Assembly: GCA_013368315.1 (NCBI GenBank)
Contig: JAACJM010000007.1
Span: 1,108,735 to 1,172,734 of the forward strand
Direction of reading: 5' to 3'
Length of the DNA: 64,000 nucleotides
Origin: Tetrapyrgos nigripes
Lineage: Eukaryota; Basidiomycota; Agaricomycetes; Agaricales; Campanellaceae
How positions within the stretch are numbered: the stretch's first letter is position 1; each line of letters begins with the position of its first letter. This document shows, piece after piece, positions 55,453 to 64,000 of the stretch. The position numbers were made by a program, and so were the translations under genes. The notes beneath the pieces were generated by a model. It saw only the letters and a list, made by a program, of their open reading frames with translations. It had not been told where the DNA came from and ran no database searches.

Positions 55453-56313
55453 CTACTTGGACTTGGACTTGTTCTCCTTGGTCAAGGTGTCAACAGTGAT
55501 ATGACTGGAGGCATAGTCATTAATTTTGGTGTCAGTAGTAACAGATCCAGAACCTGATCCAGAACCTTTGGCCATCATGGCATCTCCCCCAGCATCCTTC
55601 TTCTCTTTCCTTTCATTCTTCTTCAGCTTCTTGAACTTCCTCAGAGCTTCCACACCCCTCCTCAAATCATCATCCTTCTCGGCCTGGGCCTTCCTCTTTT
55701 CATATCCCTTCTTCCTTTCCATAACACCATGCTCTATCAATAGGGGCTGAACCCAGTGGATATCTTCATGTGTAAGTCCCAAGGAGGTGAGGCTCAGGGT
55801 GCTAGAGTCAGTGTTACTGGGAAGTGGAGGCATGATGTTGTTGATGGTGATGCGTCTGCCAGGAGGAACAATGGCATTACCAATGTTGTCATTCACAAAG
55901 AATCTCATGGTCACATTGTCTTGCATGTTCCAGATCTTTGTGAAGAGGGAATAGGCAACAGGTTTAGTGGGCTTGACTTCACTGTCCCTGAGATTCTCAC
56001 CACAATTAATGCTATCAAAGTGAATGTACAGCTCAATGAGGACACGTGAAAACTTGAAAATTTGTCTGTTGTCTGAAGGAAGAGCATGTGTAGACGATGC
56101 AGGGAAGGTTGTCTGACATGGTGTGGGTATGGGAAACATGTGATTGGTTATAGAGCATACAGTGAGTGTTGTGAGCAGGATTAGGTACGTGTGTGGGGTC
56201 ATGGTGTGAGCAACAGGTGGATGTATGTGTGGAGCAGTGGCATGAGCAACAGGTGGATGGATGCACAATACTAGGACAGGAGGTGCAATTGGTGGGCTGA
56301 ACTGTATGAGCAT
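55453..56313 (-). CDS. Hypothetical ORF in the transposon compartment, 286 codons
   Basis: Continuous frame with a good protein character from about residue 80 (FKFSRVLIELYIHFDSIN, FTKIWNMQDNVTMRFFVNDN, LTHEDIHWVQPLLIEHGVME) and a Lys/Glu-rich C-terminus ending in a GSGSGSGS stretch. The first 70 residues contain a duplicated HPPVAHA-type phrase and may be untranslated. No family recognised. Being alone among repeats, it is probably element-encoded or repeat-associated; a lineage-specific host gene is possible. Confidence 0.4.
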   Translation of the reverse strand: MLIQFSPPIAPPVLVLCIHPPVAHATAPHIHPPVAHTMTPHTYLILLTTLTVCSITNHMFPIPTPCQTTFPASSTHALPSDNRQIFKFSRVLIELYIHFDSINCGENLRDSEVKPTKPVAYSLFTKIWNMQDNVTMRFFVNDNIGNAIVPPGRRITINNIMPPLPSNTDSSTLSLTSLGLTHEDIHWVQPLLIEHGVMERKKGYEKRKAQAEKDDDLRRGVEALRKFKKLKKNERKEKKDAGGDAMMAKGSGSGSGSVTTDTKINDYASSHITVDTLTKENKSKSK

Positions 56314-57976
56314 GCTTCAGGAAACCTTTGGAGAAGGTTATAGGACATAGGGTGGATGTATTGTTGTGGGGAATTTTTCTGCTTTTCCTTTCCCTCCTCT
56401 TTCTCCTTTTATTTGTATCCCTCAGAAGGCACTCTGATCTGCTGATGCCAATCATTGAGCCAGACCAGAGCCACCTCAGGCACCCCCTGGGACCTACCTC
56501 CTTAGGCTGTAATGTCTCTGTACAAACTTCAGCCTTGAGGTGGGTAAATACCTGGGAGCTTCCTACACTCCCTGGAAGTCTCCTAATATTGTGTGTCTGG
56601 ACTCCCATGATCTCTAGATTGGGTGTTCTGGGAGCTCACATTACCTTGATGGGAGGTACCACTCCTGTCACTCTGTCACAGGGTGTCTGGGGTCTTTTTT
56701 CCTCCAAAATGCAGTTTTTCTGCTTGTCAGATTGTACCTTAGAATTAATGAAACCACATTTAACAAACATTAAAAGGTGTCATAACATAGACCATTATAT
56801 ATATATCTTTGCCATATACCTCAAGTAATTGTGATTCAGACTTTAAATACTTGAAATACCAAAAACTATTATTAGAGCTGATACTATTCTACTGGTGAAA
56901 AAGTATGTTGAGTCTGGGTGTGTATACCATGCCAGATTAGAATCAGAGCCTGCTGCTGATCAGATAACAATAGATAGATAGATGGCTAAGTCAAGTCAAG
57001 TCAAGTTTATTATACACCACTCTGCAAAAGCTAGCTAGGTATGACGAAAAGCAGCTCTATGTGGACCCATTTCTTGAGTCTAGCAGGGCAAGCAACAACA
57101 ATGTAGAGCTGATCGTCCTGACACAGTGCTGAAGCACTATAAAGTGGCACAGAGACAGGGAACATGTGCCTCAATGCACAGGGTAATGTTTGGTAAGTAA
57201 GTAAGTAGAGCTAGAAGAATGAGTAAGTAAGAGATAAAAGTAAATACTAAGATACTGAGAGCAATTGAGAAATATGGGAGATGAATGCCAAGTACAACTA
57301 AGTACAATAATATAGGAGGATCTTAGAGAGTAAAAGAAGAAGAGAAAGAGAACAGGCTACAGATAGATAGAGAGCCAGCAAGCTAACCACTGCACTATTC
57401 TGGCTTGTGAGAGTAAACAACATCCCAATTATTGACCACTTTTCTTGACAATCATGCCGGTTTATTGATACAAACTACTTATGTAACAGTAGCTATACAA
57501 CTAGAGTAACTCCCATACTCTTCCTCATAGCCTCTGGTAGCTACCAGTCCCTGTTTGGTAGCTCCCATGCTCTTTCTTGTGGCCTCTGATAGCTCCCATA
57601 CTTTTTCTCGCAGCCTCTGGTAGCTACTGGTCCCTGTCTGGTAGCTCCCATACTCTTTCTTGCAGCCTCTGGTGGTAGCTCCCATACTCCTCTTTGTAGC
57701 CTCTGGTGGCCCTCAGACAGACAACCAAAGAATAGTCAAACAATCACTGTGTCCCTCCATGTACTCCATCCCAAATTCATCATCACTCTCACCAACGAAT
57801 TAAATTTACGCCAAGTGCAACACTTCATACATTAAAAGATGAGAAAAACTTTTAATAAACAACTTTTCATAAGACACAAGACAGACTAAATGGACAGACT
57901 GAACTCTAAACTATTACACAGTTTATAAGGTTACAAGATACTCCAGTCTTCTTGAAATAAAGTCCATAAGCACACA
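56314..57976. other. Repetitive DNA, no gene seen
   Basis: AT-rich with GATA and GTAAGTAA microsatellites (for example 56970-56990 and 57195-57230) and the minisatellite at 57505-57712. A frame at 56328-56828 lacks motifs. Confidence 0.5.
57505..57712. repeat. Minisatellite of about 30-bp units
   Basis: About five to six diverged copies around GGTAGCTCCCATACTCTTTC followed by TTGCAGCCTCT, some joined by an 18-bp spacer (TAGCTACTGGTCCCTGTC). The complementary strand happens to be open. Confidence 0.75.
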
Positions 57977-58974
57977 TCATGCTGAGCACCTCCTATTTTT
58001 GGTTCTGCTTCCCCTTTCCTGTCCCTGGGTGGAACTGTGTGAAGTTTTTGGTGCAGATTTTTTGCAGCTTGGGCGATGGTTCTTCAGGGTCCCCATTTTC
58101 CTCTCTTTGACATTTGCCCTTCTCCAGTTTATATGTTGATGGGCTTTCGTGGGGCAATGTAGTCTGGGAAGCCCTTGGACATAAGCTGTTGGATTGGCTT
58201 CAAGATCAGCAACACGAATGGGTACCATGACATACTCTGAGGTGTCACCAACCCCAGAAAAACCATCCTCATCAACCATAGGGGAGATCAGATGGGAATG
58301 ACCTTGCAGGTGAGTGGGTTTCCTGATGAGAAGGCTACAGGGCATAGGGATATCACTGCTCATATTGAGCAACTGTGTCAAGTTGCTTGGACCTGCAGCA
58401 TGCTGAGGAGAGCTTTGTTCCTCATACAACTTGTTTGTGTCAGCTTCCTCCTCCTCCTCCAGTTGTTGGTCTTCTCCATCACTTGATTGCATGTATTGGT
58501 CTTGGCAGCCGACACCAATGAACTGTCCATGAACTTTCATTGTAGAGGATAGAGGGCTGGGTTTAGCATGCCAGTGCAGTTGGCTGTCTGCAGGTGGGCT
58601 AAAATGCATGAGGGAAAGTCCAGGAGTGGTTCATCTGCATTGTCTTCAACTTCCTTCTCTTCCTCTTCCTCTTCCTCTTCCTCTTCCTCTTCCTCTTCCT
58701 CTTCTTCCTCCTCCTCATTGACAGCTGAGGCTGGGACAGTTTTCGTCGTCTTAGTGTGAGCCTTGGGCTTTGGTCCATTCACAACACCTTGAGCTTCATC
58801 CTCTCCATTCTCTTTATCATTGCTAGCTACAGTTTGAGTGGTTTTCCTTGTATTGAGCTTGCTGGACTTCTTGGGTTTGCTGTGACTGCTGTTGCTGTCT
58901 GAGGTTTCAAGAGTCCACTTTCCTGACTGGTGGACGGTGACTTTCTTGGCCCCAGTGGTCAACATCACTAGCAC
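57977..58974 (-). CDS. Hypothetical element-associated ORFs (two overlapping frames)
   Basis: Frames 58974-58537 (145 codons) and 58609-57977 (210 codons) overlap by 73 nt and probably represent one gene with an unseen intron or a frameshift. The first has ATTGAKKVTVHQSGKW-like sequence (read TTGAKKVTVHQSGKW), Ser/Lys-rich stretches and a pure Glu tract made by a hexanucleotide repeat. The second has VMVPIRVADLEANP and a basic end (CKKSAPKTSHSSTQGQERG). No family recognised. It continues from the 59,769-59,075 frames on the same strand and may be the C-terminal part of the same protein. Confidence 0.35.
58655..58717. repeat. (CTTCCT)n microsatellite
   Basis: A run of about nine CTTCCT units. 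On the minus strand it encodes about 20 consecutive glutamates in the overlapping ORF. Confidence 0.85.
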
Positions 58975-59074
58975 AATGTCTCCTTGTTCTGCCTTTGGAA
59001 GTCTCTTCTCATCTAATAATGATACTGTAAGTCCTTGTTACAGTCTAAAAAAATTATGGAGACATACTGTCGGT

Positions 59075-59769
59075 TCAAGACACCACTTGCAAGGCCTTCT
59101 TGGAGATCTCCTCAGGAGGAGTAGTGTCATCTTTCTTACTCTTCCAAGCCTCTTTCAGCCAGAGGAGTTCCTCGATTCTCACTTTGGTGAGAGATGTTGG
59201 AGTTTGGGTTTTCTTGATGGCATCATTGACCTCACCTGCTCCAGGTACCTTCACACCATCATCCCAGTTGACAATACAGAGCTGGTGCTTGTAGGCGAAG
59301 TTGGCCCAGTTTCTCCAGAGATTCCAAGCTTGTCTAAGAGGTAAAAACAGCATTAGGTTCTGTAAAGACATCAAACTGCATGACAACTCACTGATGTCTC
59401 CCTTGAGCATAACAGATAAAAAGGCATGCTCACTGTCACAATTGGTGACCTTTGAGGCCACTTGAACCATTTGTTGAAGGGTCTCGCTGATGTTGGATGC
59501 AAAAGTGGCTCTGATGTGCTCACAACCCATGAGGACCTCCAAATCATGGAGTTGAGCCCTAATCTGAGTGGCATTATTCTCCCTCAAACCCTTGTATTCA
59601 TTGCTGTGGCTAAACATGACACTGTGTTTCCCTTTTGGGTCAACAATGTAGCTGACGACCCAGAGTCCACAGTTAAAATAGGCTTGCTGTGCCTACCAGA
59701 CGTGATCAGGATGAAACACTGGGTAGAGGAAGAATTGTGAACATACCATGTTTGCCATTGTCTGGGCAA
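59075..59769 (-). CDS. Hypothetical element-associated ORFs
   Basis: Frame 59617-59075 (180 codons) reads LHDLEVLMGCEHIRATFASN, then WNLWRNWANFAYKHQLCIVNW and KVRIEELLWLKEAWKSKK; an upstream frame (59769-59584) overlaps in another phase. The NWANFAY...IVNW pattern resembles proteins repeated many times in agaric genomes next to transposons, without known function. The shift between the two frames suggests an intron or decay. The retrotransposon LTR at 59,920 begins 150 nt away. Confidence 0.4.
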
Positions 59770-59919
59770 TTGACTTGATAGCCCCTTTTGTCAATCCTTG
59801 TCTCATCTGCCCTTGGGAGTTATATTTGTTTTGATACCAGGTCCTAAGCCAGCTGAAAGTGTCACTGTATTTCTTGGGGTCACTCCAGTCATCTCTGAGT
59901 TTTTATCTGCTCCTCTGCC

Positions 59920-60359
59920 TGTCACAAACTGCTTCAGTTCTTTGTCCTCCTCCTTCTTCTACTTCATTATTGAACCCATTTTCTGATCATTCATCTATTG
60001 CATTTCCTAGATAAACCTTTTAAACTTTATATCATTGACTTTGAACCTTATAGAACCTGTCAAACTCTATAATAACTGTCAATCAATCTTCCATCCTATC
60101 GATCCTATCTTTCCCCTACATTCCCCACTTTCTCCTATGTTTCTCCTCCTATCACCTATTCATTACTCTTCTATATAAATCACTAGACATTCTAGCTAGT
60201 TCTTTAGTTCGTTCACTTCGTCTCTGCTCTGTACTAGTACTATGCAGTGTAGAGCATAGTCAGCTTACTCTTGCTCTTTATCTATCTCTCTATTCTCAAT
60301 TGATCTCGTCTTTGTGTGACTTGGGTGGTTTGTTATTAAGTGTACCAATGACCTTGACA
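59920..60359 (+). repeat. 5' LTR of a Ty3/gypsy-like element, 440 bp
   Basis: Begins TGTCACAAAC and ends CCTTGACA. Same family and orientation as the solo LTR at 51716-52148. Gag and protease remnants follow on the same strand, so this is read as the 5' LTR. A primer-binding site directly downstream was not recognised. Confidence 0.75.
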
Positions 60360-61771
60360 CTTGAATGAACTCCCATACACCCACCTCACTATTTGAGTCT
60401 TTTTCTCCTCTATCTTGTTTATCTCTGTTCTCAACTCTTTTTATCTTTTATCACCATTTCATCTATATTGCAAGTGTCATTCTCCCTCCCTGCAATTCAA
60501 ATATGTTTCAATTGCTAAGCAGATACTACTTTGAGTAGACTGCAGATCCACTGTGTACTTCAAGTAACAGTGTAGCAACAATTGTCCTCCCTTTTGTATA
60601 TTCCTTTCACCCTGTCTACCCCATTCTCTCAGATTCACTTTGAACTGCCTGAGAGCCCGCCTGACTATGAACAACCTCCTCTCCCCCTTCCACTCTATCT
60701 ACCACACACTGAGTACTGGTGCAGCCACACAGTAGGCATCTGGGCAGATCCTTGGAGTTATGATCAAAACTTCATCTGTACACATTGTTGGGTTTGGAAA
60801 TTGGGACCAGGTGACATGATCCTTTCCATCTATTTGACCTCGATACTGAGGAAACTGTTGTTAGGATTATGGGACCTCTATTCCTCAGAGAGTATAATAC
60901 ACCTACACCGTTCCTTACAGACTATGGTACACCTTCTTCCTTCATCTTTGGATCCTTGTGGTGATTTAAAGGGCAGAAAAGAAGGCCCTAAGAGATTGTA
61001 GAAAGAGTATATGACAAGTTGATGGTCTGCATCTGCAGATCCAAATCTTCCCTGTGCAGATCATCCACACGTCTTCTTCAAACCGAGGACTCTCGACTGC
61101 AATTACAACTCGGAGAGTTTTAAACCTTATATATTCTGCAAGAACCAGCCCTGTATTAACAGGTACAACACTCAAACACTCCCTGCACCTTTCCCTATCA
61201 AGTGTGAAGCTGTAACACACAACCAAGAACTCACTATTCGAAAAGCTCATCCTGTTATCAACTCCAAAACTGAACCAGATCAGGGAACATCTACCCCTAT
61301 GAACAGAACCCTCTTCTTCTGTACCTCCTAATCTGTCCTCCATATCAGATCTGTTACCAGATCCATCAACTCCTCCTTGAGATCCTTCCCCCGATCCATC
61401 AGAACCAAACAACCCTTCCTCTCCTGGAATTCTGACTACTGAAGGACCATCTGTAGCCCCTCATCATCCAAACCCTTCTCTCTCTCCAGACCCATCAGAT
61501 CCAGATGATCCAGCCATGTCCGACATAGCACCTAATGATTCTAACAGTACTTCCAAATGAGGAAGGAAACCTGATGCCTTTAATAGAGGTGGCTAGCTTT
61601 GTTCAACAATTACCTACATCAGAATAAGGTGAGATACTCAACCAAGGACTCCAAGGTATCCTTATTCCTCTCGTTGTTCACAGGAGAAAAGGGAGGAGAT
61701 TGGGCAATCCAATGAATCACAGAACGAGAAGATGATGAGGAAGATATGAAACTCAAACCAGAAGAAAGGCA

Positions 61772-62265
61772 ATGGACAATGTTAAAGGAGATAAAGGTCA
61801 GGTTCAAAGGGATCTCAAAGCTCTTGCTGCTGATGAGGTTGCGAAAAATAAAATCAAGAATGCTAGGATGAAGGGAACGGACATTAGTAGCTATAATAGT
61901 ATCTTCAATACATACAGAGAAGAGTCAGACTATGGAGAAACAGCCCTTCTGGATTTCTATAAAGCAGGTCTTGCAAGGGATCTTCAAAAGTCAGTGGTGC
62001 AAATGTGGCCAAAGTGGAAGGACTTCAACGAGTATAGGGAGAGGACAATGGATCTCCATTTGGAATGGATAAATGAGAGAGAGAAAGAAGGACAATTGAG
62101 ACCATTCTCTATGCCAAGGACGAACAAATAGTAGCAAGTGTAAATGCAGGTGCTAACTCATCCTTTACTCCTTTGCCTAAACTGATGCCCGAAGAAAGGG
62201 ACCAACTCTGAAAACTAGGAGCATGCTTTGCATGTAGGCAACCCAGACACATGAGTAACGAATGT
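61772..62265 (+). pseudogene. Gag remnant with CCHC zinc knuckle
   Basis: Frame 61772-62131 has the gag capsid pattern (YNSIFNTYREESDYGETALL, FYKAGLARDLQKSV, WPKWKDFNEYRERTMDLHLEW). A C-x2-C-x4-H-x4-C knuckle (CFACRQPRHMSNEC) follows at 62224-62265 after stops, one where Arg (CGA) is expected. Gag normally packages the element RNA. Upstream capsid sequence is traceable but broken near 61,600-61,770. Confidence 0.75.
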
Positions 62266-63329
62266 CCAATGTTCCTGAACAATACTCTGAGGTCATCCAC
62301 ATCTCAAAATACTTCCTGTAACTTTCCTCCTCATGCTGTTAGGACAGCCAAAACTTCAACTCCATTGTTGTCATCTAGTTCGCCACCTGTAACAGTGTGT
62401 AAAGCCTATGCCTTTCCATAACTCCTTCCGATCACTTCCAACTCCTTTCCGACTCTTCCCTTTCATCCCATTTCATTTCTGATTCAATTTCATTTCCAAT
62501 TCATTTCTGAGTTGCTACAAATCCGTTTAGTTTACATTTCCCATCAGATCCTATCCAACTCATATTGGATACTAACTGGACAGCTCGTATTCATACTTCT
62601 CTCATTTCTGCTTCATGTCTCGTAGCACCTTGTGCTCCCCTTCCTTTTCTTTCCAAAGGGTTTCCATGTGATGATAGCAAATTGAGTGTTTCCCTTTGTC
62701 TTTACCTTTTCCAGTAGTTTCCATATTCATTTCCAATAATTCCCTATCTCATTCCATATACTTCCGATATAGTACTTAAGCTAGCAACTTTGTAGTAGAT
62801 AGCTTAAGTCTAAATTTGATTTAGCTGGTCTTCTATCTTTTCCAATTGATTCCGATTAGACAACTAGTGAGGTGGTACCAATAGTGCCATTAACCTTCCA
62901 TCTTGACTTCCTGGTTGTTCCGACCAGATCCTCTCTCTTCCAGTCTATCCTCTTCCTGTCCGGTTCTGTCTGGATCTATTATTGTTCCATTCTTCCCCAT
63001 AGACCTCTGCCCAGGTCCATAGTGTTTCCTAGCACTAGGATCTGCCCAGACTTAACACAGTGGCTCAAACGTCATTGTCATCTCCCTCTCGTAATGTAAT
63101 CAAAGATATTTTGGAGGTTTGGAAGGAGAAGAAAAGGAACAATCTAGTGCATATTTGAAAGATGTTGTGGTGAAGATGATGGATTTTTGAAATACTCCCC
63201 TGTTACATCGTCAGGAGGAGTTGTACAGTGCACCGGGCAGTATATGAACAATCAATATCATGTGTTAAATCCCTCTCATGAGCATACCTTTCAGCAGTCA
63301 CTCATAACTGACAGGTACCCTCAATAACA

Positions 63330-63702
63330 CTTAAAACTGAACTTATTGGCAAAGTGACTGGCAGAAAAATCAACGCAGAAGCTTTAATAGACAGTGGTGT
63401 GGAAGGCATTATCATCAATAGCTGTTTCGTACAAAAAAATCATTTAACTCTCCTTCCTATCAAAAACCCTTTTCCTGTATACCATGTTGACAGTTCTGAA
63501 AACACCATGGGATGGGTATGCCACTACACCATTCAAAAACTCTGTATCTATTCTCAGGACAGAGGATCATTATCACGAAGAAACAGCTGAATTCTATGTT
63601 ATGGATATTGGAGATCATGATATAATTCTTGGTACCAATTGGTTAGAAGAGCATAATCCAGAGGTAGACTGGTTGTTTTCTAGGGTGGATATGGTACTTT
63701 GA
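63330..63702 (+). pseudogene. Retropepsin-like protease remnant
   Basis: One frame has AEALIDSGVEGIIIN, where IDSG is the aspartic-protease active site, and a shifted frame (to 63702) has FYVMDIGDHDIILGTNWLEE, the usual flap-to-end block of Ty3/gypsy proteases. The frame change between them (about 63,490-63,550) shows decay. It would process Gag-Pol. Confidence 0.75.
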
Positions 63703-64000
63703 AACAACCTCCTGTCCTTAACCTACACACTAAACCCAAATCTCCTAAATCGACTGTCATCGACCCATGAACCAACCACAAGGATTACGAAGTAAAATGG
63801 TCAGAACCAATCAGACAGTTCAAACCAATTGCACAGCCAAAGGTTGCAGGTCGGCATTGTCAGGTTCCTATTCAATCATTCATCGTCCTTCAGAATCTAC
63901 GGCTATTTATACTGACGAAGACTTTGGTTGGGAGGATGTCCTGAACCAATGGGAACAGGAGGTGTTAGAGAGCCTGGTTAGGAAAGAAGAGGAGTACCTG

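Larger units (their letters stand above)
59920..64000 (+). mobile_element. Ty3/gypsy-like LTR retrotransposon, degenerate, cut by window end
   Basis: LTR at 59920-60359, then untranslated or decayed DNA, gag (to 62265) and protease (63330-63702). Reverse transcriptase, RNase H and integrase would lie beyond the window. Between the zinc knuckle and the protease (about 62400-63320) is a pyrimidine-rich, non-coding stretch that may be a further insertion. Several in-frame stops show the copy is inactive. Confidence 0.75.

Noticed and set aside
56033..56608. 191-codon minus-strand frame
   Set aside because: His/Cys/Thr-rich translation of short repeated DNA in another phase of the 55453-56313 ORF; no motif.
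1..64000. CRISPR array, operon, riboswitch or bacterial-type insertion sequence
   Set aside because: Nothing of this kind was seen; the spliceosomal introns and gene families show a fungal nuclear genome.

Overview
The window is from a filamentous basidiomycete, most likely an agaric (Agaricomycetes). Genes are packed closely on both strands and cut by many short introns (mostly 49-75 nt, GT...AG, with exons often under 100 nt). The gene content is typical of agarics: a CNNM/Mam3 transporter, a Mcp5/Num1-type PH protein, a GPI-type chitin deacetylase, a plant-type two-domain O-methyltransferase, a DUF6533-type seven-helix protein, and agaric-type transposons. All exon models were assembled by hand from frames, splice sites and family motifs. 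Species cannot be named from this window.

Layout. 1-4,950: the end of an ABC-F ATPase gene, an EthD-like protein, the telomere protein TEN1 and a secreted GH25 muramidase. 5,300-13,080: a poor region with a damaged DUF6533-type receptor gene carrying a MITE, a second inverted-repeat-bounded segment and long stretches without a convincing gene. 13,081-14,763: a type I membrane protein with a duplicated ectodomain. 15,673-20,824: a 1,626-residue Mcp5/Num1-like cortical anchor. 23,561-30,113: chitin deacetylase, O-methyltransferase and a short-chain dehydrogenase with an apparent frameshift. 30,270-34,692: tRNA-Thr(UGU), a Mam3/CNNM gene, an unknown conserved-looking protein and tRNA-Pro(UGG). 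35,468-48,240: class I cyclic-nucleotide phosphodiesterase, GH27 alpha-galactosidase (22 exons), the corepressor TUP1 and the deubiquitinase OTU1/YOD1.

48,241-64,000 is a different compartment: AT-richer, repetitive and without housekeeping genes. A 4-kb degenerate transposon ORF (minus strand) has been split by two later insertions: a 433-bp solo LTR with a 5-bp target duplication, and a 1.19-kb inverted-repeat DNA element. The solo LTR belongs to the same family as the 5' LTR of a Ty3/gypsy-like retrotransposon that starts at 59,920 and runs off the window with decayed gag, CCHC and protease segments.

The most striking feature is gene structure rather than a gene cluster. Several genes need extremely small exons: 2 nt in the chitin deacetylase, 3 nt in the Mam3 gene (restoring the Glu of FGEIIPQ), 8 nt in GH25, and 8, 9, 13, 15 and 17 nt in GH27. 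Three genes appear to use GC-AG introns whose donors all read GCGYGY. The genes are not an obvious pathway: cell-wall turnover (GH25, chitin deacetylase), cAMP signalling (phosphodiesterase) and transcriptional repression (TUP1) are simply neighbours.
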